From assembly GCF_028583425.1 (NCBI RefSeq), contig NC_072798.1:8496501-8560500 (forward strand): a stretch of 64,000 nt of DNA, written 5' to 3'. Source of the DNA: Eublepharis macularius. Taxonomy: Eukaryota; Chordata; Lepidosauria; Squamata; Eublepharidae. A model generated the notes under the pieces. It was not told the DNA's origin. It was given only the letters and a program-made list of their open reading frames with translations, and searched no databases. This document shows, one piece after another, positions 55,080 to 64,000 of the stretch. Both the position numbers and the translations under genes were made by a program. Position 1 is the first letter of the stretch, and the number at the start of each line of letters is the position of its first letter.

Positions 55080-55845
55080 AGTCACTGCTAGGATTGCCAG
55101 TAGGGGGCCCGCCGGTAACAAACTCCCAGGGATTTGCCCCCTCGTCTGCTGATTGCCCAGCGTGTGCGTGCTCCCAAGTGGCGCGGTGATGTCACTTCCA
55201 GAAGTGATGTCATCGAGCCGACCATGGGAACATTTCTGCGCTTCATTTGGGGCTGATTCAGCCCCAGGCAGAGAGCAGGAGTGCTCATGCGGCTGGTGTG
55301 ATGTAATCACGCTGGCTCCGGGGCACGTGTGAGCGGACTTCACGTAGTGCACAAGGTAAGTGCCAGGGACTCTGCCCTCCCGACGGGAGGTGAGGAGTAC
55401 CTGGCAACCTCAGTTGCTACGTCCCCTTACCCTCCCAGTGGGAGGGGAGGACCCAACACTTACTGGTAAGATTTTCTTCACACACCAACACAATGATGTC
55501 ATTTCCAGGAGTGACATCACGGCACTGGCCACGGGAACGCTCCTGTGTGCTGCACAGAGGCGATTCTTTAAGAATTGGCCTGTTTGGGGCCCAAATCAGC
55601 CCCAAGCAAAGCACGGGCGCCTTTTCACAGCCAGCATGATGACGTCACTTCTGGAGTTGACGTTGTTGCACCCTGTGGGAAGCGTTCCCATGGCAGGCTT
55701 ACCAGGGAGGTATTTTGCCTCCCGAGCCCATTTCTCCTTGCCTTTTCTCCCCGCCAGCCAGGTGAGTGGGGGGGGGAGGCTGGGAGCGGGGGATCTCCCA
55801 CCCCCACCGGGGAACTGGCATGCTAGTCACTGCCCTAGAGGGCCA
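55080..55845. repeat. Diverged GC-rich tandem units
   Basis: Three to four related blocks of roughly 200-300 bp, each with a TGATGTCA(T/C)-type palindrome ('gatgtcacttccagaagtg', 'gatgtcatttccaggagtg', 'gatgacgtcacttctggag'), then 'catgggaac' and 'cagccccag' words. It is far richer in GC than its surroundings. The 219-codon open frame across it is a by-product of composition. Confidence 0.55.
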
Positions 55846-56569
55846 CTGGGGCACCGCAAGCCGAGCAAAGCCTCAGCCAATTTGCCCAAGCCTTTGAGGC
55901 CTCATCAGCAGTGGCAATTGCTGTCATCCCCTCACCAGCAGTGGCAGTCGGTGTCAGCTCAGCAACTGTGTCCTCCTGCGCCGTTCCTAGTTTGGGGGAT
56001 GATGCAGTGGGTAAGCTAATGCTCATTGTCGGCCCCACTAAACTGAGTGGCTGTGCAGTGTTGCTTTGTGGAACCTCCATGTTCAGGGGAAGCCACCCTC
56101 TGAAGCCAAGCCGCGTGAGGTTAAGCACGGGGAGAGGCTTCGGCCGGCATTCCTGAAGTTGTGTGCCTTCTGGGGCCTCTGTGGAAAATGGGATGCTGGA
56201 CTAGATGTAGCTACATGAGGATTTGTAGCTCTGCAACCCACTTGTGGTGCTTAGGGTTGCCCAGGGCTGGCGCCAGGGTTTCTCACGCCTGAGGCAGCTT
56301 CAGGCCTGCTCCTGCCCCCTTGCACGTGCGCACAGGGCAGCTGGGTGGGAGAGCTGGGAGGCTGCCCGCTCTGCTGCTGCTGGCGTACACTCCCAACCAG
56401 GCATGGCGGGTGGCTGGGAAGGCGCACGTGCATCCTTCCAGCCCTCCTGGTCCGTTGCTCTGAGTGCCGCCCCAGACGCCTGCTGCGCCTGGCCCATTGC
56501 AGACAATGATAAATTGAAGTTGTCAAACTCAAGCTTACAAAATGTGAGTCAGTCCCAAAGATGATCAAG

Positions 56570-56665
56570 ATTGGAGTCCAGTGGCACCTTAGAGACCAAC
56601 CAGATTTTCCAAGGGTCTACGCTTTCGAGAGTCACAACTTCCAAGATATCTGAAGAAGGGAACTT
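56570..56665. mobile_element. Penelope-like end fragment
   Basis: 'ggagtccagtggcacctta', then 'acgctttcgagagtcacaa' and 'tctgaagaagggaact'. Another end of the same kind, with CTGAAGA 57219-57225 and GAAAGC 57243-57248, lies at 57205-57250. Confidence 0.5.
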
Positions 56666-56689
56666 TGGTAACTGGTATCCTCGGTCATA

Positions 56690-56960
56690 GAATCATGGGG
56701 CTAGAAGAGACTTACAGGGCCATCTAGTCCAACCCCCTGCACAATGTATGGAATTCACAACTAGCTCCCCTTCCCCACACACACCCAGTGGCCCCTGCTC
56801 CATGCCCAGAAGATGACAAAACACCTCCAGGATCCCTGGCCAAACTGGCCTGGGGAAAATTGCTTCCTGACCCCAAAGTGGCAATCGGCATAACTCTGGG
56901 TGTGTAAGAAGGGGCCACAAGAACAAAGCACGGATGTAACCCTTCCTGCCCTCCCACTCA
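56690..56960 (-). mobile_element. CR1-type LINE 3' end
   Basis: Starts 'catagaatcatggggctag' and 'catctagtccaaccccctg', the reverse of a CR1 3' end with its ATTCTATG-type tail. Continues with 'cagtggcccctgctccatg'. Confidence 0.7.
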
Positions 56961-57065
56961 TGATCTGCCTAACTTCACGATCTCTTTTGCCTGGGTTGTA
57001 GCTAATTGCAGAACGTGATTGTTGCTAATTGGAGAGGATCTGTTGTTGCCTGAGGGCGAAGGTAC

Positions 57066-57170
57066 AAGTGACGAATGACACTTGAACAGCAACTGTATTT
57101 CTCCCTGTTCACTTGCGCTCCACTCAATCCACTTGCCGTTCAAGTGTCATTCGTCACTTGCAGCTTGGCC
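57066..57170. mobile_element. Small fold-back MITE
   Basis: 'tacaagtgacgaatgacac' and its mirror 'gtgtcattcgtcacttg' about 50 bp apart, with flanks resembling the 37519-37712 ends. Confidence 0.55.
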
Positions 57171-58214
57171 CTCAGGCTGACTGCTGGCCCTGCCCTTTGC
57201 TGGGTGACTGAATGGTATCTGAAGAAGGGAGCTTTGACTCTCGAAAGCAGCAGGGGAGATCCACACAGGGGTTTATGCCCACGTGGTAGCCCATCGGCTG
57301 CCACTCCTTGGTTTCCTCCCCTCAACTTCTGGCTGAAGCAGTGCAGTGGTTCATTGGCTGGCAGGTGGGTCAGCCGATACTCAGGAACCAATCCTTATGC
57401 ATCGTCAAAGCCCCACAAGCTGTGTGTGTATACCAAATAAAGTTGTGGCCTCCTTTTTACTCCAACCAGCTGTGTCTGTGGGTTTTTGTTGCCGTGCCTC
57501 CTCCCCTCCTCTGCCCATTAACGCTGAGCTGCAAGTGCCCACTTGCCCAGAATTGTAAAGTTTAATCAAAAGGTTTTGGTGAAGGGGCTTGTAAAGTGAA
57601 GTCCAACGCACCATGTGCTCTATAATACAACTATATATAGCAAATATACAAACCTGATCTAGAGGCCCCTGGGGCCCTGAGGCCCCCAGTAAACATACTA
57701 TAACCTCAACCACAGTTCCATGGAATTACTTGGTATAAGTCCATAACTTCAGCATTGTGCACAGAGGAAAGAGAAAGCCTGCCAATGCAGATTCTGCATC
57801 CAAAGAAGCCCTCTTCGGATGTTACATTTCAAGCTCTCCTGCCACACATACCGACCAGGAGAGTGCGCTACAAGCTGTCACTTTGATACACTCAATCACC
57901 ATTGTGTCCAAATCGGGAAATGTGCATAGATTCCAGCTTCAGTAAATATACCAGAGATTCTAATCGCATGTGCTGAAGCTACTATATGCACACGTATGCC
58001 CAATGTGGACAAAATGGTGAGTATCAAGGCAATCATGCGCAGTGCATTCTCCCAGTGTGTATGCTAAGAGTGCCAGAAATGCGCAAGTGTGCAATGAACT
58101 GCTGCTAGCAACTGCAAATGATAGTACGCTAGAAGAGCCAGTGGATCATGTGATTCATCTTGAATCAATTGACATCAAATTGCATACTGGATCTCATTGC
58201 TCTATACCAATGTT

Positions 58215-58510
58215 AAAGGTAAAGGTGCAAGCACCGAGTCATTACTGACCCATGGGGGGACGTCGCATCACTACGTTTTCTTGGCAGGCTTTTTGTTACG
58301 GGATGGTTTGCCATTGCCTTCCCCAGCCATATACACTTTACCCCCAGGAAACTGGGTCCTCATCTTACCGACCTCGGAAGGATGGAAGGCTGAGTCGACC
58401 TTGAGCTGGCTACCTGAACTCGGCTTCCGCCGGGATCTAACTCAGGTTGTGAGCAGAGCTTGGGCTGTAGTACTGCTGCTTACCGCTCTGCGTCACGGGG
58501 CTCTTATAAA
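58215..58510 (-). mobile_element. tRNA-derived SINE (AGCCCCG head), right arm
   Basis: Mirror of 53245-53560, slightly shorter at the tail ('ggtgcaagcaccgagtcat'). Confidence 0.8.
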
Positions 58511-58904
58511 TTAGAACCTCTTAACCAATGTTAAGTGGTCCTAATTCCAAAAATGTATGAATTCTCCATTTCCCCAAGTAGTAAGTAGTCTGAGGTAAAG
58601 ACAGAATGACACAGTACCAAAGAGGCTCCCATAAACAGCATATTCATAAATAAATAGACTATACAGAATTCTGGCATTTCGAAGCAGTCACCCGCAGAGT
58701 TCCAAAGGCCAAAGTTTATGACCAAAGTTTATGACCCTCATCCAATTCCTCCTTGCTCTGTAACTCTTTCTAAAAATATTACAGAATATTTTGCTATCAA
58801 CCCACCTGCTGATGGCCGTCAACTTCCAAAGACACGGGAGACAGATTTGCAACCAACAAGGAAATTCATAGTCATGTAAAGAAACGTTTTCTGTTTACAG
58901 AGAT

Positions 58905-58985
58905 GAAATATCATTCTTCTCCAGACTCTTGGAGAAAGATTTGCACATCTGCAGAAAGATTTTGCAGCTAATCTGCCTGGGGAAA
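58905..58985 (+). other. Second copy of the ENDOD1-like non-coding exon (right arm)
   Basis: 'ccagactcttggagaaaga' and 'gcagctaatctgcctgggg'. The splice donor word is GGGGAAA here, so this copy cannot splice at the usual place. Confidence 0.4.
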
Positions 58986-59583
58986 TATATCTGTACCTTA
59001 GACTGACCATTTGGGTCCATTTAAATGCCGCCCTCTTCCCACCCAATGCACATTAAATGTAGAGTGACAGGGGATAATATGTCCGCTAATAAAAGTATAC
59101 ACCAATAGACTCTGGGGCCTATGAAACCAGCAACAAATAACCAGAAAGGCCAGAGGGGGAAAATGCTATTAAAGAGAGGCTGGTTAAAAACAAGATCCTG
59201 TTACTAGGATCTGGGCTGGAGAGGCTTTTGGCTGGGTGCTGGCCGCTGCGGACATGCTCCAGGAGCTCTGTGGATTTCTAAAAAGTTTGAGAGCTGTGAA
59301 GATCATAGTTAGTCAATGGTCTCCACGTAAGCGTTTATCTCTGATAATTCTGACTTATTGATTGTGTGGTTGAATGAAAGAAACCTCTTATTTTGACCCA
59401 GAGAGCTGGCTCTCCTAGAGAAGAAGGATTCTCACTAGCCCCAAAGATGGGATAGCTGTGTGATGCAAGAACAGGTCACATCCTTTGCCCAATGTAACTG
59501 TCCACTCAGGCGGCTGTTTCCAAATGTCTTTCTACAGGTGATTGCAAGATATTTGTGGTTTCTCCGTTTTGATTAGGTGATGC

Positions 59584-59687
59584 GCCTATATAACGGGCGT
59601 GATTCTTCTCTGCAAACTTCATTCTTCTCAAGACTCTTGTGAGGACATCACACACCTGCTTGAAGATTTTGCAGCTAAGCTGCACAG
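59584..59687 (+). promoter_or_regulatory. TATA promoter and non-coding exon 1, right ENDOD1-like copy
   Basis: TATATAAC at about 59587-59594, then an exon from roughly 59615 ending at 59687 with CTGCACAG/GTAAGC. Nearly identical to the left arm (52046-51944). Confidence 0.65.
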
Positions 59688-59939
59688 GTAAGCGTATCTG
59701 GATCTCAGACTGGCCACTTGGGTCCATTTCTTTATCCCATTGCGTTTACCCTTGACTGAGCAAATTCCTTTGTTCTTCAACATCTTGACATGGTTCCTGT
59801 CACATAGTCAGAATTGTTTATCAATACATTCTGATTTAATACTTACATTCCTACCTCTCCCTTTTTGTGTGTCCTGCAAGGGCCAAACTAGACCATATTA
59901 GAATGTGGGTTGCATGTATTAAAAGGCATATAAAACTAA

Positions 59940-60954
59940 GCAGAGTATAACAATCTCAGGGAAGAACATGATGGGTTTTTGAAGCTTACCAGCTGGTGTG
60001 TGCATGCTAGAAAACAACAACAAACTTGCACTTTGCTTAGATTTAGAAAAGAAATTAGAGTTCTTTATTATAGGATAGGAAAGAGGAGGGATAGATTCCT
60101 ATCAACCTATCTAGTCTAAGGATGAGCATGGATTACAGGACAAGTCCTGCATCCATGGTACAAGAAGGAGAGAAGAGATAGTTGTGTGACAAGGAGAGGA
60201 AGAGAAGAATTGTATGTCCCCTTCTAAAATCTGAAGCATTAAATCCTCCTCTTCTAACAGCATGAAGCAGACATATAAGGCACTAGGATAGAGAGGATTT
60301 ATTTTACTGATGAATGAAAAATGGGAGGGCTGGATGAATGCTAAACCTCTGCCTTTCCTTTTTGCCAAATCCCTGCAGCTACTCTTCTTCTGGCTCAGCC
60401 ACTAAAAAGAAGCTAGAAATGTGGTTTTTAAAAGAATTGGATCTGGGTTCTATGGACCCAATGGCAGCTGGATCTAAGGAACCTGGACCCAATTCTTTTA
60501 ATACCCATACATCTAGTTTGGCCCTTTGGGGAAAAGATCCTGGGACAGGACTCCAAGGGGAAAGTGGCAGGCAAAGCAAGGATAAGTGTCCCCTCTTCCT
60601 AGCCGCCAGTTCTCCGCTTTGAACTGCCTCCTTGCCCTGCCACCTGTCATCTCATGGAAGGGACCTTCATTTAAGACTCATTCCTGCAGTTATTTGATGG
60701 CAAGCCATCCCTCCTTAAAAGAGCTGTCAGTTTTTCATGGCAAATAATTGCAGGATTGATATTTGGAAATAGTCGCTGAAGCTTCTGATAATTTGGTGAC
60801 CCTAATGAAATTTCTCATGGAGCTTCCTCCATTTGATATCTAAAGGACTCTCTGTTCTGATCTGAAATGGACAGGAAAAAATCACACTGCTGAGTGCTGA
60901 CCCTTCTTACAGCTTTCTATAGCTGTCCTTAAGATGTTCCACATGCCCCTCCAA
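59940..60954. other. Right-arm-only DNA, no gene
   Basis: Has no counterpart in the left arm, where the sequence passes directly from the 51480 to the 51470 side. Unidentified, moderately A/T-rich; short open frames near 60338-60622 look like chance. Confidence 0.4.
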
Positions 60955-61280
60955 CTGTAGCAGTAGAAAGAGTCCTGTAGCACCTATAAGACTAACAACA
61001 TTTGTTGTAGAGTATGAGCTTTTGTCAGTCATGGCTCACTTCTTCAGATGCAGATGGAATGTGAGTCCATCTGTCCATATCCTGGTAAGTGGGGTGATTT
61101 CAGATGCCGAATGACAATAGCAGGTGTGATAGGATAGGGTGGGGTATGCAGAGGGCTGTTGGGTGTGGAGAAAACAGCACTGGTAATGAGACAGGAAGGC
61201 CAGGTCTCGATTCAATCCAGGTGAATGCATTGTCTTGCGTTTCAGCATCAGTTGCAATTAAGCAGTCTCTCTTTCTAATC
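60955..61280. mobile_element. Penelope-like region
   Basis: 'gagtcctgtagcacctata' then 'ggctcacttcttcagatgc' and the long 3' part shared with 43840-44350, here without the CR1 insertion. Confidence 0.55.
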
Positions 61281-61671
61281 TCCCTGTGAAATTCTCTCCA
61301 ACGGTAACTTTCTTTTCATTGCGTTGCCCATTATCCTTCTGTTATTATCCGCTTAAATTCCTCTTAAGCAAAGTATAATGTCATACACATGATTAAAGTT
61401 GTGTGGAAAAAGTTCAAGAAGTGAACTCAGCTGCCATCTCTTATTCAATGGTAACGTAAGAATCCAGGGAACTCGCCAGTGATGGAAGGGGAGTCATCAA
61501 ACGATATATAAGATGGTTAGTTGGGGGAAAGATCAGACTTCCTGGCACCAGGGATGGTTGTTTTTCCTTGGCATTCTGTTTGTCCATTCATCTGTTCATC
61601 ATCCATCATCTATTTGTCTGCCCATCTGTCCATCTATCTGTCCATTCAGACACTTGCCTCTCTGCCTGTTT

Positions 61672-62492
61672 ATAACAACATTCAATTTTTATACTGCCCT
61701 TCAGGACAACTTAACACCCACTCAGAGTGGTTCACAAAGTGTGTTATTATTATCCTCATGACAATCATCCTGTGAGGTGGGCGCGGCTGAGAGAGTGCTA
61801 GAAGAGTTGTGACTGACCCAAGGTCACCCAGCTAGCATCAAGTGGAGGAGTAAGGAATCAAACCTGGCTCTCCAGCATGAAGGGGAAACTGTGGTCTTTG
61901 GAGAATTAGGGGAGATAGAAAATTACTTAAGCTTAAAAAGGGGTATATTTTACTGTATTTTATTGGATTAGTATAGTATATTTACAGGGGAGTATAAGTA
62001 GGAGTAATAAGGTTATAGGGAGTATATGTGAAATATAGATAATATAGTTAATTGGTATGTAAGGAATAGTATGTTACATATATATATGTAGTTTTTTTCT
62101 TTTTTAAAGTTAGTATATGTACCTATTATTACTTATATAATTTTTATATTTTTAACTAAGATAAGCAATATAGTTAGTGTAGATAGTTAAGATAAGTAAA
62201 GAGATTTGATTAGTATGTATAATATAGATATACATTATAGATTTTAAGAATTTATATGATATACTTTTTAGATTAAGTTGGGTATGGAAAACTGCTGGGA
62301 GTCACCAGAAAAAAAAGGGGGGGGGGAAGGATCGGGAAAATGCAATGGGGTGGATAATGATAATGATTTTTATGTTTCTGTTTGTAAACCCATCCAATAA
62401 AAAGTCTTTAAAAAACAAACAAACAAACCTGGCTCTCCAGATTAGACTCCTGCCCTTCTTAACCACTATGCCAAACCATTACACCAAACTAT
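61672..62492 (-). mobile_element. Sauria-type SINE split by an L1-like insertion
   Basis: Tail side 61672-61875 ('actgcccttcaggacaact'), head side 62441-62492 ('attagactcctgcccttct', 'ccactatgccaaac'). The interruption is described separately. Confidence 0.8.
61876..62423 (+). mobile_element. L1-like 3' end with 17 bp target duplication
   Basis: A 548 bp A/T-rich insert ending in a poly(A) signal (AATAAA 62396-62401) and an A-rich tail, flanked by exact 17 bp copies of CAAACCTGGCTCTCCAG (61859-61875, 62424-62440). This is the classic mark of L1-driven insertion. The body resembles lizard L1 3' UTR but has no coding sequence. Confidence 0.7.
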
Positions 62493-62533
62493 TTGCAGAT
62501 CTCACCTGTAGGATGTAAAAGAAGCATACCTTG

Positions 62534-62536
<3 letters not shown>

Positions 62537-62580
<44 letters not shown>

Positions 62581-62590
62581 TGTGTGTGTA
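62537..62590. repeat. (CA)n microsatellite with short (TG)n mirror
   Basis: About 21 CA units followed directly by CTGTGTGTGTG, so the end can fold back on the array. Confidence 0.95.
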
Positions 62591-62750
62591 TAGGTAGAGA
62601 GAGGGAAATTAGGATTTTGTCTCAGTATTTGGATTTCTTCTCTCCCCTTACTGGCCATTCTGCCTGGTCAATATATGAGCATTATGTTGCTCACTTGCTT
62701 TCAATGAAACAAGAGCTTCCATTCCCCTATCAGGTGCCTCCACGCTGATG

Positions 62751-62830
62751 AAGGAAGGAAGGAAGGAAGGAAGAAGGAAGGAAGGAAGGAAGGAAGGAAG
62801 GAAGGAAGGAAGGAAGGAAGGAAGGAAGGA
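62751..62830. repeat. (GGAA)n microsatellite
   Basis: About 19 units with one interruption near 62771. GGAA arrays are known binding platforms for some ETS factors. Confidence 0.95.
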
Positions 62831-62954
62831 GAGGCAGGTGACAAACATATCCACTGCCTCCCACCCCGTTCATGATCCTTGTTATGCTGAATGGCTTGGA
62901 TGTCCCAATGTGATAAGGAAGGGGAGCGGGCATGATTGACAACAGAATCTATAC

Positions 62955-63003
62955 ATTGGCTTCAATGGGCTTAGATGGGTGTAATTTTGTTTAGGATTGC
63001 ATA
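62955..63003. mobile_element. Short palindromic MITE, half
   Basis: 'ttcaatgggcttagatggg' and 'gtttaggattgcatag', the right half of the 40885 unit. Confidence 0.55.
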
Positions 63004-63320
63004 GTGAGTGTCACACACTGAATTGTCATTTGCACGAGTAGGTGCACAGATGACCGCACCCGATCCAGGCTTCCTCTCCATTCTGAGATCATTACCTTCC
63101 ATTTCAGAAAAAAAGTTTTCCTTTGAGCACTGCTTAGTGGAAGAGTCTGATCTAACAGCAACATTGATGTGTGTTTGTGCCTTTGATGTTATCGACATTT
63201 GATCAATAGCTCCAGGATGTTGTGTTTTCAGGCAGCTAGCAAATTCCATTGGTGAAACATTTTCATTCCTGATTGTTTCATTGACGTCTCTAGTTTATGC
63301 CACTTTGTCATTCTCAACAG

Positions 63321-63609
63321 CTTCACCATGTTGCTACCATTCCTGTTCCTCTTTTTTGCATCGTTTGTAAGTGTCGGGCAATGCGAGGTGGTGAGCAGTT
63401 TTAATAAATGCCCCAGCTTCTTCTTGGATGGAAAACTTCCTGACGATAACCTGAAGCCGCTCAACCCAGCCAGGATTTGCCAGACATACAGGAACAAAGT
63501 GTTCTATGCCACGATGTATGACAGGACAAACCGCATTCCTGTCTACTCTGCATACCTTTACACCCCTTCTCCGGGTGACAGGTCTACCGACTGGATGATA
63601 GAGCCCCAG
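63321..63609 (+). CDS. ENDOD1-like nuclease, right copy, coding exon 1 (partial)
   Basis: The acceptor CTCAACAG at 63313-63320 and start codon at 63328 lead into 94 codons ending IEPQ at donor CAG/GTAAGA (63609). It has a signal peptide (MLLPFLFLFFASFVSVGQC) and the same ENDOD1 N-terminal motifs (ICQTY, YATMYDRTNRIPVYSAYLY). By my count it differs from the left copy at 11 of 94 residues, four of them within five positions (KNVIQ against RNKVF, 55-59). The nuclease exon would lie beyond 64000, so whether this copy is whole cannot be judged. The open frame continues 16 codons into the intron; that stretch is not coding. Confidence 0.85.
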
Positions 63610-63839
63610 GTAAGAGGACTTCACACGCAAACTGATCCAAGAAAATCACGTCTGCTGTAATTTGGGGTCTGATCCTCTAATTCCATGTCCTACGACCAGG
63701 ATTCCTGGAATCTGGCAATCAGAGCTTGATTTCTATACGTACAGTCTTTGGGTAGCAGGCTGACTTCGCTCTCATTTTTTTAAAAAGTGTTTAGTATCTG
63801 AATTACCTAGTATTCTATAGTGGTGGAAGTCCTCTCAAG

Positions 63840-64000
63840 CTGTGGCTGACTTATGGTGACCCCCTCATGGGGATTTCAAGATAAGATGAACAGAGGTGGT
63901 TTGCTATTGCTTGCCTCTTCTTATGAACTGGACTTCTTCGGTGGTCTCCCGTCCAAACACTGTCCAGGGCTGACCCTGTTTAGGTTCCAAGATCTGATGG
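63840..64000 (-). mobile_element. 5S-derived SINE (cut by window end)
   Basis: Mirror of 49630-49771, with the full tail ('aagctgtggctgacttatg') that the left arm has lost. Confidence 0.75.

Larger units (their letters stand above)
57730..64000 (+). repeat. Inverted duplication, right arm (cut by window end)
   Basis: Mirror of 49630-54040. It is longer because it holds about 3.3 kb of extra DNA at 59940-63205. The inner ends of the two arms are about 3.7 kb apart. Confidence 0.85.

Noticed and set aside
55360-56019. 219-codon open frame in the spacer
   Set aside because: It lies in GC-rich tandem units, reads through repeat words and matches no family I know.
62751-62939. Lys/Glu/Gly-rich and Leu/Pro/Ser-rich frames
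   Set aside because: Both are translations of the GGAA microsatellite.
63610-63660. Extension of the right ENDOD1-like exon to the stop at 63660
   Set aside because: The same donor is used in the left copy, and human ENDOD1 also joins exons right after EPQ; the extra 16 codons are intron.

Overview
This window looks like nuclear DNA of a squamate reptile. The evidence is the dense mix of lizard-type repeats: tRNA-derived Sauria-type SINEs, 5S-rRNA-derived SINEs, fold-back hAT MITEs, CR1 LINE tails and Penelope-like ends carrying hammerhead-ribozyme-like cores. Genes have short exons and kilobase introns. Most open frames in the window are chance or repeat frames; I support four host loci, plus one orphan exon-like frame. 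Gene names come from remembered human protein sequences; no search was run.

Region 1 (1-6.2 kb): repeat-rich flank, then a CpG-rich two-way promoter. Coding exon 1 of a myotrophin gene (MTPN, minus strand, 5550-5621) lies head-to-head with SNX2 exon 1 (plus strand, from 6032), with about 410 bp between start codons. The rest of MTPN lies to the left, outside the window or unrecognised. Region 2 (6.0-29.4 kb): all of SNX2, 15 coding exons encoding 519 residues, with a GC-AG intron, a possible 12-base microexon and many repeats in its introns. Region 3 (29.4-38.8 kb): intergenic DNA made almost wholly of nested repeats, including two solo LTRs each sitting inside a SINE, and one unidentified exon-like frame at 32.3 kb. 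Region 4 (38.8-41.7 kb): a two-exon gene for a phospholipid phosphatase of the PLPP6/PLPP7 group with its catalytic motifs intact. Region 5 (41.7-48.4 kb): repeats, with CR1 and Penelope-like remains. Region 6 (48.4-64 kb): an inverted duplication of an ENDOD1-like secreted nuclease gene. The left copy (minus strand) is complete in two coding exons plus a non-coding first exon behind a TATA box. The right copy (plus strand) has promoter, non-coding exon and coding exon 1, and runs off the window edge. The arms are separated by about 3.7 kb holding diverged GC-rich repeat units.

The genes show no shared pathway: SNX2 is an endosome/retromer protein, MTPN an ankyrin protein, the phosphatase an ER/nuclear-membrane lipid enzyme and the ENDOD1-like proteins are probably secreted. 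The most unusual items are the MTPN-SNX2 pairing with two CLEAR-like E-boxes, the two-exon PLPP6-like paralogue, the ENDOD1-like inverted pair with duplicated first exons, and a family of short retroposons made of two inverted hammerhead-bearing ends flanked by 12-14 bp target duplications.
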